Counted from the first letter of the stretch, positions 47,783 through 59,690 are shown. The stretch: 64,000 nt of DNA from Macrosoma leucophasiata (GCA_036365455.1 JAWQUS010000008.1:12073501-12137500), one strand, 5' to 3'. Notes: a model not told the origin generated them from the letters alone. Translations and numbers: made by a program.

Positions 47783-50286
47783 TGTCTTTTATTCATGTTT
47801 GTGTTTAAGGTTAGGATAGGATCCCACTGCAGAATCATTTCGTTGATCCAGATATGCTGCAAACTTAATTTTTACGATCATAAATATGCGTAAAAATTAT
47901 TCTCCAGTAGAATCCCAACCTAATAGAATTGTCTAAGATAACGTTTGCATTGTCGCTATACAAATCACACAATTTGTCTAAATTTAGAGTTTTTTAAGTT
48001 TTCCGAACCATCTGGTAAACACGAAACATGTAGTAAGCAAGATCCGATACCCTGAGTGTAAATCTGACAACCTAATCAAACAACATATTCCAAGGCATCT
48101 TATTGATAAAACTTGTTGCAATCCAAGTCTTTTGATTTGTTTCCGCGATATCTGTTATGCTTTTACATGTTTCATGACAGTGCAAACGCGATACGATACA
48201 TTGTAAGAACAGGGAAAGAAGAAAAAGGGATTTTAACATGTTTTTATGTGAATGTTCCATTGGTGCAAACTCACAGTTAGAGCGGCAGCGTCAGTAAAAT
48301 GTAAAATTAATTATAAGAGCAAGGAGGTTAGATAAATATTATTTTTCTAGGCATAATTTACAAAACGTGTACAAATTTCGCCATCCATATTTATACAGTT
48401 TACAAAGTTAAATACCTACAACAACAAAAAATATACATACTTGAGCGTTATTTTTGCAGATACATTTGAAGACATTTTCTCAAAACGAATTCTCATCAAA
48501 ATACAAGTAAATGGCTGTTAAGGCGGCGCGCGTATTGTCCACTCAACGAAAAAACAGTTGCACAAAAAACGACAGTTCGACTATCAGGTGTATCACCAAC
48601 AAACAGCACTTAATAAGGCAATAGTAAACTGGGTATATTATTCGCTGGCAGATGTACCAGCATTGCACGGAGTTGCAGCCTCGACTGCAGTAAGTCCGTA
48701 AAGAATCGATCGGGTGGTTTGCGTCTACATAGAAACTTATAATAGTTAGGATTCGAGCGGGATGCCCTTGCGGGAATATTGCAGCAGCCTTCGCAGTCAC
48801 ACAAGCAATGCCAATTATAATCTGTCCCTTTCGCCAACCCTAACGAACAATATGTATGCAGAGATCAGACACCCTACCCACCAAAATCAATTTAGGGTCC
48901 CTAACAATGATGTCTAGACTACGCAGAAGGTATAAGCATAAAACTGAGCTACGTATATGGTTATGTTTATATGTTTATTGCGTTGTTTAAATAGAAAAAT
49001 ATATAAAACATACAATTAGTTTTGCGACAGGGTTTAATAATATCTAAGTGACACATAATTTAGGACTTAGTAGTAGGAAATTTTAACCAAAAGCGATTTA
49101 TGTACGTACAACAAGTAACACTCCGAAATAACTGAAATACTTATAGATGTAGTTAAAAAATCACATGATTTGAGATAATTATCAAAAAGGGATTATAGAG
49201 CGGCTTTTTGTTGTACTATCAGTGTATTGAAAATGATTTAGTATTTTATTTCATTACTAGCTGCTGCTCGCGACGTCGCTCGTCTGCGTGAAAGCTCCAC
49301 AGCTCCTCCCCCGTAGATGATAGCGTGATAATATGTAGCCTATACGTTGACCCAACCTGTTAGTAATATTCATGCAAAATTTGAAGTAAATCCTATCAGG
49401 ACAAAGAAACGCTTTTCATTTACGTAAATGTGACTCTTGTAATTGCCCAACTCAATTGTATCGTGTGAAATTAAATGGTAATTTATATCCTATTTTGTTT
49501 TTCGTTTCTTTAAATATTTTAAAACGTATCCACGAAACTAATTATCAAACTAATAAATATACTTGACAAACACAAGAAGCTATTAATTGCTATCAAACGT
49601 ACATTCACATTTAGAACTATCGCACACTTGAATTGTACTAATTCCTAAGTAAATGAAACAATATACGTGTAGGTATAGATTCGAACAGTGAATATATTAA
49701 TCCATTAGGACTTGAGGTTTTTGAGCCTCTAACCCCATATTCATAAACTTAAATCAGCTAGTACCTAAGTTGTTTAACATTATTTTGGCTTACCAATGCA
49801 CATACATACACCATTCCAGGCTTAGTTAACATAGACGGCACTCGGGCTGGACGACCAAAAAAAACTCCCCATTCTTTTGTATCTTATATCACCATCTGTG
49901 TGCCCCGCTATATGAACAAATACTCTGTTTCTGGTGCACCCCACGACGTGATACATAGGTATTATTAATGCAAAAGAGGAGAGGAAAGAGGAAGACGAAG
50001 ATTTAACATTTCTCAACTAGCAGAGAAAGAAAGAAGACAGGTTCAGGGTCTCACACATAACTGCGAATTCGCATCGCATAGCAAATATCTGTGAGCTCGC
50101 ACGTATGCATTTTTTCCTGTTATGCGGCATCGCATCGCATCGCAGTATTTTGTGGCCGCCCTTATTGTTACAGCCTTCATATGTGAGGTGTGAACCATTG
50201 AGCTATGTTATTACTGGCTTCAATAAAATGAAGAGGTTCTCAATTCAGTTGTGAGATTTTTGAAAGATTTACAAAGCCAGTAGCCA

Positions 50287-50318
50287 CGAAGTTATTAACA
50301 ATTTTGTTAATAACTTCG
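50287..50318. repeat. Perfect 15-bp inverted repeat
   Basis: CGAAGTTATTAACAA and its complement separated by only 2 nt. Confidence 0.9.
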
Positions 50319-50704
50319 CAATTAAAAACAAACAAATTAGCAATTTTGGGTAATTAAATACTATTTTATGTCTACAAAAATGATAATAATTTGCATTTAC
50401 CGACACACAAGTCTTATAATCGAGACAATATTGTGACGCAAATCACGAGAATAATTGTAGCTCCATCTGTTGCTTACCGAAGAAAGTAGAATACGTCATA
50501 GTAGTCCCAAAGTCCCAACATTTTAAGGGAAGGAAGTGGTTCGTACGAAACGGAATAGATGGCGTAAACCAAAGGTTAATAATAATTCAAGTATACATGT
50601 ACCATTTGTAATGTCCAGATCATAAATGTTTAGACTCGTTTTAAATTTCGCAAACATAATAAATAATAATATAAATAACAGAGAAACAAGAACATCAAAA
50701 GAGA

Positions 50705-50875
50705 CTCGCGTTGGGCGGCTGACTCAAATGTTTGATGCAGAAGGCTGTTCTCCTCGACACGGCACGAATTGTGAGGAGTTCCTTTCTCTGCGTTCCTATA
50801 GTTCCTAACCACCGACGGCTTGCACCCTGTCCGCGCTGCTGGCGGCAGGCTATTTTTTTATATACATATTAGGTA
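50705..50875 (+). mobile_element. R4/Dong-like LINE 3' tail fragment
   Basis: GGCGGCTGACTCAAATGTTT, then GATGCAGAAGGCTGTTCTCC, matches the last codons of the LINE at 58970-59020 (GLMQKAVLLDTA), followed by a 3' UTR ending GGCGGCAGGCTATTTTTTTA. Confidence 0.65.
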
Positions 50876-51489
50876 TTGGTAGTGTTTTATACCAATATTA
50901 TGAAAAAAAATATCCTCTATCCTCTACCTTCCCCTTCGGGGATTACAGGCGTGAAGTTACGTTCGTATATAAGTTAAAGAATACCTATCTAAGGTGGGAT
51001 TCAATAAAGTGAGATGTTGAATATAGACAGGTGCCGAATTTTACTCTATATTGCTAGCCAGTTAATCCCTCCAGTTCGTGTTTAATACACACATTTTTAA
51101 CCACTAAATGTAATCTTAGCTGCAAATAAATAAATCAATTGCTGTTCGTTAGTCTCGATAAAACTCGAGAACGGCTGAACCGATTTAGCTTGGTTTTGAA
51201 TGATTTTTGGAAGTCCAAGGAAGGTTTAAAAGGTAAGAAAATATGAAGAAATTGAAGGAAAATAGTAAAACCTTTTTCCATACAAATAGTCCGTATCTAT
51301 CAATCCCTTGAATCACAATCACATTATTTGACACATTCTGAGGCAATACGAAGTTTACCGGGTCAGCTAGTGAGAAATAAAAATATCCAATCATTCCTTC
51401 TAAACCTAATAGGTTGTATCCGTAATCGAAACTAATTATTTATCCAAAACAATTTCATATCCGTTGCTATAATCTAAGCCTGTATAATG

Positions 51490-51660
51490 TTCTCGCCTAG
51501 AATCCCCAAAGGGGTAGACAAAGGTAAACACCAGCTACGTTTTGGCGCATGTAACGGATTAAAGATAAAGGATTTTACACCTTCATCTCTAGTAGGCCCC
51601 GCCTCGAGTACTCCAGCGTATTAGTAGTGGCCTGCTACCACTAGACTACTGAGGCGGTTA
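51490..51660 (-). mobile_element. tRNA-derived SINE, second copy
   Basis: Minus-strand copy of the 5736-6036 SINE: head CAGTAGTCTAGTGGTAGCAG with box A TAGTCTAGTGG, tail with AATCCCCAAAGGGGTAG on the plus strand. Box B has decayed. Confidence 0.65.
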
Positions 51661-51804
51661 ACCGGTACAAAATACTATTCATCATATATTTGTGTCCACC
51701 CAGAGCCGAAATGCCAAATTCGTAACGTCCCTGATAGTACATACATACTGCAAAATGCTAACATCAACCTGTATCGTATATAAAAAAATAATAGGTTAAT
51801 GTAT

Positions 51805-52000
51805 TGGGACCGATCTATCATCACTGACAGGACTATTGATGCCAATAGGTAAGCCTGATACAGTAGTGACAGGATCAAGGGTCTAATACAGAAAGCAGAA
51901 CTCCTCGGCACGGCACGCTAAGTGAGGAGGTTCCTCCCTCTGTGTCCCTAACCGTTGGCAGCTTGGATCCTGCTCCGGCTGCAGGCGGCACACTATTTTT
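51805..52000 (+). mobile_element. R4/Dong-like LINE endonuclease/3' tail fragment with internal deletion
   Basis: GATCTATCATCACTGACAGG matches 58686-58708 of the LINE (WDRSIITDRT), then a deletion joins it to the codons near the stop and a 3' UTR related to 50850. A TA microsatellite follows at 52009-52025. Confidence 0.7.
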
Positions 52001-52047
52001 AATTTTTATATATATATATATATATTATTTATTTAAGTTGTTTTTTA

Positions 52048-53819
52048 GGGTTAATCGTCAACTCGACACGGACGACCGGACACACCTATGTCCAGTTGGT
52101 TAAACTTGAAATCGTAATGACTTGTTATTTCGTCGTCTGGACACGACAATATTTTTGCGTGTGTCCACATAGTGAAACTTAAAAAAAATATTATTTTGTT
52201 TTCGCCAACTGGACACACGTTCACATTTTAACCGAATTCATGTCAAAGTACAGTCACGCAGATTATTTTTCAATACAAAGGACTTCATTTAGTTGCCAAT
52301 ATCCCAACTATCCGTCAACCGAACAATGGCGGTCATACCATTCCAATGGGGCGGTAGTAAGTAAGTGCGATAATGCAAGATAGGCAGCAGCATCCTGCGA
52401 TGAAACTATCGTCACCGCGATTGCCAATTTACATGCCAAGCGTGGCGATTGTGGCATAGGGGAGGGTATGTATCCGTATATGTATATGAGGGTATGTATA
52501 AAATGAGGGTATATAATAATATGGCTAATACAGTTAAACTTGAACAGTTTCAGCATGTAGATCGCATCGGTATTCTCGTTTTTGCCCATCACAACATGTG
52601 AGAAATTGTTGCCCATTCAAAGAGATTCTTCTGTGACGATTTAAAACATGCGTTAGAAAATGCCATTAACTATTCACGATTCATGTCGATATTGGGCGTA
52701 CAAAATATCATACAAACATTATTCCTACTATTTATGCTCTGCTTCCCAATAAAATAGTGGAAACTTATAAAATGTGATTTTGTTTAATTAAAAGCCAAAT
52801 ACCGCAGTGGCACCCAGAAACGAACACATGGTTGTGATTTAAAAAAGTACCTAAAACAGGCTTTGCAACATGAATTTCGTCTTGTTAAAATGATTGTTTT
52901 ATTTACAAGTGCCTAGCTCAATTATTACTGAAATGCTATGTAAAAGTGACAAGTATTGTTGTTACAGAGTTAAGATGAATGATTATTATTTGTAAAATTA
53001 TACATTTTAGAATTGTGATGCCATTATTATGCTCTATTGATCATTTTTGTGATATTTTATTTCATTATTTCTCCGAGTACAATTCTCGTTCAAACTTTAT
53101 TGCAACTACATTTAGTAAACAAGCAAACAAGCTTTGCAAGTTTGTATAGAAAAGGAGTATATCTTTCAAGGGCAAAACTTCTTTGGTTTTGATAATAAAT
53201 ACAGAAATTTAATTGCTACTTTAAATTAAGTGTTGGTACTTACCTACTTCATTTTTTGTGATATTTGAAGTAATGATTTTAAATTATTATGTATATTTAG
53301 AGAATATTGGCTATTTTCACTCTTTTCCTATAGGTAGTCAAACCGTGTCTTTATTTTAATAAATCGTACTTTAATTTGATTGTTTGAAACTTATTTGTTT
53401 TATTTTAAAATTTAAACCATTAGGCAAAAATATGAGTCAGTTTATTTTCATAATGTAGTACTAGATTTTGCTGGCTACTTCGTCTACTTGACTTTACTGT
53501 AAAGTTTCATCCAAATCCATCCAGTAGTTTTTTCTTGAAAGAGTACAAACATCCATACTCACAAACTTTAGCATTTAAAATATTAAGTAGGATGTAATAA
53601 ACCAGAAGATTATGCACATGACTGTACCTTTTTGCAAAAAAAAGTGATAGTGTCCAGTTGGTGAAAACATAAAAGTGGTTTTATTTAAGTTTCACCATGT
53701 GGACACACGCAAAAATATTGTCGTGTCCAGACGACGAAATAACAAGTCATTACAATTTCAAGTTTAACCAACTGGACATACGTGTGTCCGGTCGTCCGTG
53801 TCGAGTTGACGAATAACCC
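52048..53819. mobile_element. Non-autonomous DNA transposon with about 175-bp terminal inverted repeats
   Basis: 1772 bp. The left end 52048-about 52222 (GGGTTAATCGTCAACTCGAC...) is closely complementary to the right end about 53645-53819 (...GTCGAGTTGACGAATAACCC). Flanked by a perfect 8-bp duplication GTTTTTTA at 52040-52047 and 53820-53827. The interior is AT-rich, with no transposase seen. Family uncertain: 8-bp duplication allows P, hAT or Merlin types, but the GGGTTA start does not settle it. Confidence 0.9.
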
Positions 53820-53869
53820 GTTTTTTATACTTATACATGTATGTAAAAGAAATAAATAAGTGGAATAAT

Positions 53870-53975
53870 AATAATGACAACCCTTGTACGTCCCACTGCT
53901 GGGCACGAGTCTCTCCCCTTTTACGGGGGAGGCCTGGAACTTACTCCACCACGCTGCTCCATTGCAGGTTGGTGG
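53870..53975 (+). mobile_element. LINE 5'-UTR-like fragment
   Basis: AATAATAATAATGACAACCC then GTACGTCCCACTGCTGGGCA; the same start recurs at 59217-59300 after the LINE. Preceded by a LINE-tail-like AAGAAATAAATAAGTG. Probably remnants of the same LINE family. Confidence 0.5.
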
Positions 53976-54892
53976 AGAATTTGTATCGTATAACATCAGA
54001 TTAATAGGACACATACCTATCTATACTAATAGGTATTATACAGAGGTATAGTTTGTAACTTCGATTGTTTGTTTGTAGGGGCTAATGTTCGGAACTACTG
54101 AACCGATCATGAAAATTATTTCACCATCAGTTAGCTACACCATTCAAGAATGTTATGGGCTACATAGTTTATTATGATAGTAGTAATGTAGGTAACATTG
54201 CACCCGTGTAAAGCCAAGGCGGGCCGCTAGTTATAATATTCATGGACCTACCGCTGTCTAGTCGGTATTAAATTCCCCGGCTCTGCTTATCAGAATCAAT
54301 CAGAGAGAAACCCAGAGAGAGAGTACGTGGACACGAACATTTCTTTGTCCAAGATCACAATGTCCTTTCCTAAAAAAAAGTACGTATTGTAGTAAAATTT
54401 GTTCTCAGAATAAGTATTGTGTAAGTGAAAAAGTGAAACTATATAATGGCACCATTGTTATGTAATATGTAAGAAAAGCTCCACACTGATTATTAGCTAA
54501 ATTATTTCACTATTTCATAATATTTCAATTTTTTTCAATGTAGATTGTTGTTGGTTAGTATCGTACAAAATATGTGATAACAACATAACTGTAAATATAA
54601 ACAACAAAACCAAACAAATATATTCTATTCGTTGTTCTAAAGTAAAAAACCGGCCAAGAGGGGAGAAGCACTAGAAAATTACAATTTGCACTTTAAAGCT
54701 AAATATTTCACAAACGGATCCTTTAATCTGAAAATCGTCTTCTAAACCCTGCAATATTTTTATAGGGAGTCGTAAAACAAAATCAGTTAATTGGTCGACG
54801 CTTCATTAACAAGTTTGACTTTGGGTCAACATGGTTATTTCCTCATTATTCTTAATCGCAATGTAACATCGAAAAAATTTGTGGTAGAGCTC

Positions 54893-55150
54893 CAGTGACG
54901 GACGGACATTGCGGGCGTAGGCACCACCGCATTACCTAATATACTTGCCGCTAAATGGTAGCGTTCAGCACTGTCGTATTCCGGTCAGGTGGTTATGTAC
55001 GGTCCTGTAATTTCCGGCACAGAGGGATAAAACCTTAGGCCTCAGGAGTGTTAAAGCATCTGCATTTTGACCTTAGTCTTTGTGTAAGTGTCTATAGGCT
55101 GCAGTCATCACATTACATCAGTGTGCATGCTTGTATACCACATACATGAA
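54893..55150 (-). repeat. Dispersed repeat A, inverted copy
   Basis: GGCGTAGGCACCACCGCATT to CAGTGTGCATGCTTGTA; about 258 bp, matches 41530-41800. Confidence 0.75.
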
Positions 55151-55221
55151 AAATAAATATGGTGATCCACAACCACTGCAATTGAGACTGTTTCGCCACA
55201 CAAATAAGAGACGAACGTGAT

Positions 55222-55296
55222 CTCACCACTCCATTACCTAATCCAACTGCCGCCAAATGGTAGTATTCTGCACTATCGTATTTTTGTCAGATGGTA
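55222..55296 (-). repeat. Dispersed repeat A, first part, interrupted by the LINE insertion
   Basis: CACCACTCCATTACCTAATC to TTTTTGTCAGATGGTATG, then a TAA repeat. The rest of the repeat resumes at about 59556. Confidence 0.7.
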
Positions 55297-55594
55297 TGTA
55301 ATAATAATAATAATAAAAACCCCTGGCAACGTCGTAACAAGAAGATGTCATTGAAAAATTATCCTCAGATTTTATAATATTTTATTTACTTATATTTGTT
55401 TAAACCGTTATACAAACCAATATAATCGTGGAAAAACAAAGAGTTTAGATATATAAAACAGCAAAAAGCAAGGCGAAACGCTGCAAATGAATTATCTACA
55501 TAAATAGGAAAAAGTTTGACAATTATGTGACATCGAGAAAATATTGTGTTTAATAAAACCAATGATATACTGAAACTAGAATCAATTACCATCA

Positions 55595-56317
55595 ATGTTA
55601 ACACGAGCCAGAGCAAGGGAAAAAGGACCGGACTCATCACTTAGCTCCGCCTCGCAGCCACCGGACAATGTTCGAGACGTGAGCCCTGCGCGCACTACGA
55701 CACCGGCCGTTGCAGCCGCGTTGAGCTCGAGTGATGAGAGTCGCCCCCCGACGCCGCCACTACCACCTCCGCGACGACGAGGGAGACCCCGGGTGCCGGC
55801 AAGCTTAGAACCCCGGGATCCACCGATCCCGAACAGGGCTCCCGCTGCCGGTGGTAATGTGCCGCGCATGCGATGGACACGCCCTTTAAATGAAAGTGTC
55901 ATGCGCGCGTACTATGGGGCCACAGAGGGAGGAATAAATCTCACGGCGTACCGAAATAGGATGTTGTCTCTGTTCCAGGTGCATGAACCAGCTGTTCAAG
56001 TTTCGGCCCAACGACTGTCGGATCAAGTGCGTGTCATACGGCGTGGCAACATGCTGGATGCCGCTGCGCTTGATCGGCTACGCACCGACTCACAGGGTAA
56101 TCGCGCCCCACCGGACTCGCCTAGGAGTGCTGCACCACCGCCATTGTCATCGGCGGACATGCCGCACTCCGAATGCGAGGAAGACGACGACGCGATTATA
56201 ACTGTGAGTTCCCACTGCAGTGATAAATTAAGGAGCGTTTTGGAACATGCGCTTTCTGAGTTTCGACCCATACCGATACACCTCAGACCGCGGTTACCCC
56301 GTTTGCCCATGCATTAA
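55595..56317 (+). pseudogene. LINE N-terminal region
   Basis: Open for 240 codons. Pro/Ser/Arg-rich start (RPPTPPLPPPRRRGRPRVPA), then RMRWTRPLNESVMRAYYGAT, a block common at the N-terminus of REL-endonuclease LINEs just before the helical part (INLTAYRNRMLSLF). It ends at TAA; a following frame 56354-56722 continues with RIERRIAETRVLTGKL. In an intact element these belong to one ORF, so a frame break lies near 56315. Confidence 0.65.
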
Positions 56318-56859
56318 CGTAATATCGGGTTAGTATGTGCCCTGGATTCACAGTTGTCAAACTACTTTGATGGCTGTGAAGATCTCAGCGCTACTCACTT
56401 GATTCTATACTGTGCTGCTGTAGCTGTGTGTCGCGTAGCTCGTATTAAGTTTCCGAATACTGAAACAACTACGCGGCCGAGACCTACCACACCAACCTGG
56501 CAGTGCAGAATAGAACGACGTATCGCTGAGACCAGGGTACTTACTGGTAAACTGTCTAGCTTTGGGATGGGCAACACACGCCCAAGGGTGATGCGCTTTG
56601 TGAAACGGGCTTTTGCGGGAACAAATATCAATCCCCATGACTACACGGCCCGTGTCACAGAGCGCATAGACTATTTTAAACAAAAGGTATGTGCATGCGC
56701 CCACCGGATGATACGACTATGAATGAGTTCTGGCGTAGCATCTGGTCGGCGCCTGTCAGTCACTGAGAGGGTGATTGGATGTTAGAGATCAGGAGGACGT
56801 GCGAATCAATAAATGAAATGAGTGAAACTCATATATCCACAGAAGACGTAGCTAATGCT

Positions 56860-58196
56860 GTAAAATAGTCCATTCGGTCCCTAACTGGAAATCAACGGGC
56901 CCGGATGGACTGCACAACTTTTGGTTAAAATGGCTGCGCAGCTCGCACGCCCTTCTGGCATCACAGTTTCAACAAGCCCTGGACTCGGGATCGCTACCTC
57001 ATTTTCTGACAACCGGGATCACCCATCTACTCCACAAATCAGGTAGTACCGCGAAACCAAAAAAATATAGGCCCATAACATGCATGGCCACTCTTTACAA
57101 GCTCTTAACATCCATCCTGAGACATAAAATAACTAAACACATAGAAGACAACTCCATCATGTCAGTTTCTCAGAATGGATGTAGGAGTAGGTCCCGCGGT
57201 ACTAAGGAGTTGCTCCTTATTGATATGACCATTAGCCAGCAAGTTCGTCGTAAACGCAGGAGTCTCTCGACATGCTGGATTGACTATAAGAAGGCCTCTG
57301 ACTCTGTGCCACATACATGGCTCACGATGGTTCTTGAATGTTATAAAGTAGATCCAATCATACGAACCTTCTTGCAGACATGTATGTCGCAGTGGAGTAC
57401 GGTCCTTGTCTACCCGGCATCTCGACGGACCCTGGGGGCCGACGAACCTATCCAAATTTATCGGGGTATATTCCAAGGAGACAGTCTGAGTAACTTATGG
57501 TTCTGCCTGGTCTTGAACCCTCTTAGTACACTCCTAGAGGCTTCAGGGCTGGGCTACCGACTGCGTAGAGATGGGCAGGTGATATCTCACCTGTTATACA
57601 TGGATGACCTGAAATTGTTCGGCTCTAATAATTCCCAACTGGCGGAATTACTGAAGATCACTGAAAACTTCAGTAACTCCATCAGAATGGAATTTGGAAT
57701 CGAAAAATGTGCTGTTATGCATGTTGAACATGGAAAGATAATGGAATCCGAGAGAATACAACTCTCTTCCATTTCATTTCGTTCACTCTCCGCATCTGAC
57801 CCCTATAAATACTTGGGTATGTCGGTGGCGTTAGGTATATGCGAGGCAGGCATGAGCTTCTTCAGCCGCCTGAAAAAAGTCCTAAAGAGTCTTTTATCAG
57901 GCGGCAATAAGGTGCGCGCCTTCAACGGCTGGGTCATGCCGGTCTTGATGTACTCCTTCGGCATACTCAGGTGGACTCAGACTGACTTGGATGCCCTAGA
58001 CAGGCAAATCCGCTCTCTGCTGACATCACACCGGATGCACCACCCGCGCTCATCCGTCATGAGACTGTACATCCCACGGAGGTGTGGGGGCCGTGGTTTT
58101 CTTAACGCCAAGACCCTGCATAACCGCGAGGTGTGCAGTCTGAGAATTTTTTTTTTCCGCAGACGGGAAAATTCAACTGGTCGTGGTGGCAGTTGA
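56860..58196 (+). pseudogene. LINE reverse transcriptase
   Basis: Before the ATG at 57084 the frame already reads NWKSTGPDGLHNFWLKWL and KPKKYRPITCM. Then QNGCRSRSRGTKELL, CWIDYKKASDSVPHTWL (motif A Asp), GIFQGDSLSNLWFCL (motif B), LLYMDDLKLFG (motif C, YMDD) and DPYKYLGM (thumb start) follow. All catalytic Asp are kept. The frame runs out at a T9 run near 58148, after LHNREVCSLRIFF, consistent with slippage in a homopolymer or a sequencing indel. Confidence 0.85.
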
Positions 58197-59023
58197 CAGC
58201 GGACTCACCCCACTTTCACTAGAGAACTGGCGCAAACCTGCGGTACTCACGACCAACGACCGCGAGACGGTATGGCAAAGCAAGGAGTTTCATGGTCGCT
58301 TCTACCGGGCCCTCCACGGACCCCATATTGACTTTCTTGCATCAGTATCCAGGCTGCGATTCGGTGACCTCTTTGGGGAAACTGAAGGTTTTGTCTTTGC
58401 AATTATGGACGAAGTAGTTATGACTAATAACTACCGGAAGTATATTCTGAGAGACGGTACGGCTGACATGTCGGGCGTGCCACCGTCCCGGCGAATCTCT
58501 CAGACATATAGTGTCCGGCTGTTCAAGTCTAGCTAATGGCGAGTATTTGCATAGACACAACCAAGTAGCCAGGATCATACACCAGCAACTTGCTTTGAAA
58601 TATGGTCTGGTAGCCGAGGAAGTGCCATACTACAGGTATGTGCCCGACCCAGTTCTCGAGAATGGTCGTATCACACTGTACTGGGATCGATCTATCATCA
58701 CTGACAGGACCATTGTTGCTAACAAACCTGATATAGTGTTGGTAGATCGAACGGAGCGCCACGCAATAAACGTCGACGTCACCATCCCCCATGACGAGAA
58801 TCTCGTGAAAGCTGAGAAGGATAAGGAGTTAAAATACCTTGATCTAGCTCACGAGATTGTCAGCATGTGGCATGTGGATTCGGCGATCATTGCACCGGTA
58901 GTCGTCTCGGTAAACGGCCTTATCGCCAAGAGCCTCGACCAACACCTTAAGAGGCTCACGTTGGACGGCTGGGTCAAGGGCCTGATGCAGAAGGCAGTGC
59001 TCCTTGACACGGCGCTGGACTAA
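58183..59023 (+). pseudogene. LINE C-terminal finger and restriction-like endonuclease domain
   Basis: Two frames (58183-58536 and 58511-59023) overlap by 26 nt, so one more frameshift. The last frame has HRHNQVARIIHQQLALKYG (the H.H part of a finger), then the nuclease core KPDIVLVDR ... AINVDVTIPHDENLVKAEKD with the PD..D..K residues, and SLDQHLKRLTLDGWVKGLMQ before the stop at 59021-59023. The CCHC cysteines before it (around SGCSSLANGEY) seem partly lost. Confidence 0.75.
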
Positions 59024-59060
59024 CCGGGTCGTCACACCGCTGGACTAACCGGGTCGTCAT
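59014..59060 (+). repeat. Short tandem duplication across the LINE stop codon
   Basis: GCTGGACTAACCGGGTCGTC occurs twice in succession, separated by ACACC. Confidence 0.85.
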
Positions 59061-59142
59061 TACTACTTTTTATTTTTTATAATAACTATTTTTTATTTTT
59101 TTATACATATATTTGTTTTTGATACTTATATATGTAAAAAAA

Positions 59143-59216
59143 ATAGGAAATAAGGTTTTAAATAAATAAGTGAAATATTATTATTTCACTTATTTATTTA
59201 AAACCTTATTTCCTAT
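59143..59216. repeat. 74-bp near-perfect palindrome at the LINE 3' end
   Basis: ATAGGAAATAAGGTTTTAAA and onwards to the centre at 59179/59180 is complementary to the following half, ending TTTAAAACCTTATTTCCTAT; a single mismatched pair at the centre. Confidence 0.92.
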
Positions 59217-59555
59217 GGCAACCCTTGATACGTCCCACAGCTGGGCACGAGTGGACTGGAGCTTACTCCACCACGCTGCTCCAATGCGGTTTTGTGGAGA
59301 TAAGGGTTTGTGGCCAATCCGCTGTCGGATGTTTTTAAACCACTCATAAGGCCTCCGACAAGGTTTAACGACTGCTATGTATCGATAGTATCCGGGACCA
59401 ACCGGGACCGACGGCTTAACGTGCCCTCCGAAGCACGGAAACGCGCATTATAATTTGCCACTAGCGGTCACCCATCACACACCCGTATCGCTTAACCGAG
59501 TAGATCGCTTCCGATCTACACCAGTCGCGGAGCCATGCGCGCTTCAATTACTACC
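59217..59555 (+). mobile_element. LINE UTR-like block
   Basis: GGCAACCCTTGATACGTCCC then AGCTGGGCACGAGTGGACTG resembles 53878-53970; later ACGTGCCCTCCGAAGCACGG, a motif common to lepidopteran LINE untranslated regions. No coding frame. Confidence 0.5.
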
Positions 59556-59690
59556 ACAGAGACCCAACAACTTAGGAATCAAGGCAGACCAACGCATCTG
59601 CTTTCTTACGTCTAGTTTTTGTGTAGATGTATATATGATGCAGTCATCACTTACCACCCATGGAAACTGCATGCTCGTTTACGTTATCTC
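59556..59690 (-). repeat. Dispersed repeat A, second part after the LINE insertion
   Basis: CACAGAGACCCAACAACTTA, CAACGCATCTGC, TTTTTGTGTAGATGT and GCAGTCATCACTTA match the part of the minus-strand consensus missing from 55222-55296. Confidence 0.65.

Larger units (their letters stand above)
45312..52039. other. MYPT intron 1, right part: repeats and LINE tails
   Basis: No MYPT exon 1 found here. Contains Helitron-like pieces (about 46130-46260, 47235-47425, 49258-49440, 51150-51372), two hairpins (47746-47782, 50287-50318), SINE sequence (50930-50965, 51490-51660), and LINE 3' tails at 50705-50875 and 51805-52000. About 48610-48840 has a Cys-rich minus frame that I cannot assign. Confidence 0.55.
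55595..59142 (+). mobile_element. R4/Dong-like LINE with C-terminal restriction-like endonuclease, nearly complete
   Basis: About 3.5 kb of GC-richer sequence carrying in order an N-terminal domain, a reverse transcriptase with YMDD, and a C-terminal endonuclease-like domain, followed by a T-rich 3' UTR. A TAA repeat lies at its left (55297-55315); Dong-type elements are known to insert in TAA repeats. Frame breaks make this copy inactive. Confidence 0.8.

Noticed and set aside
52308..52616. Minus-strand 102-codon frame inside the long-TIR element as its transposase
   Set aside because: Too short, no catalytic motif, low-complexity parts; the element appears non-autonomous.
55582..55902. Minus-strand 106-codon Gly/Arg-rich frame
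   Set aside because: Shadow of the GC-rich LINE N-terminal region on the plus strand.
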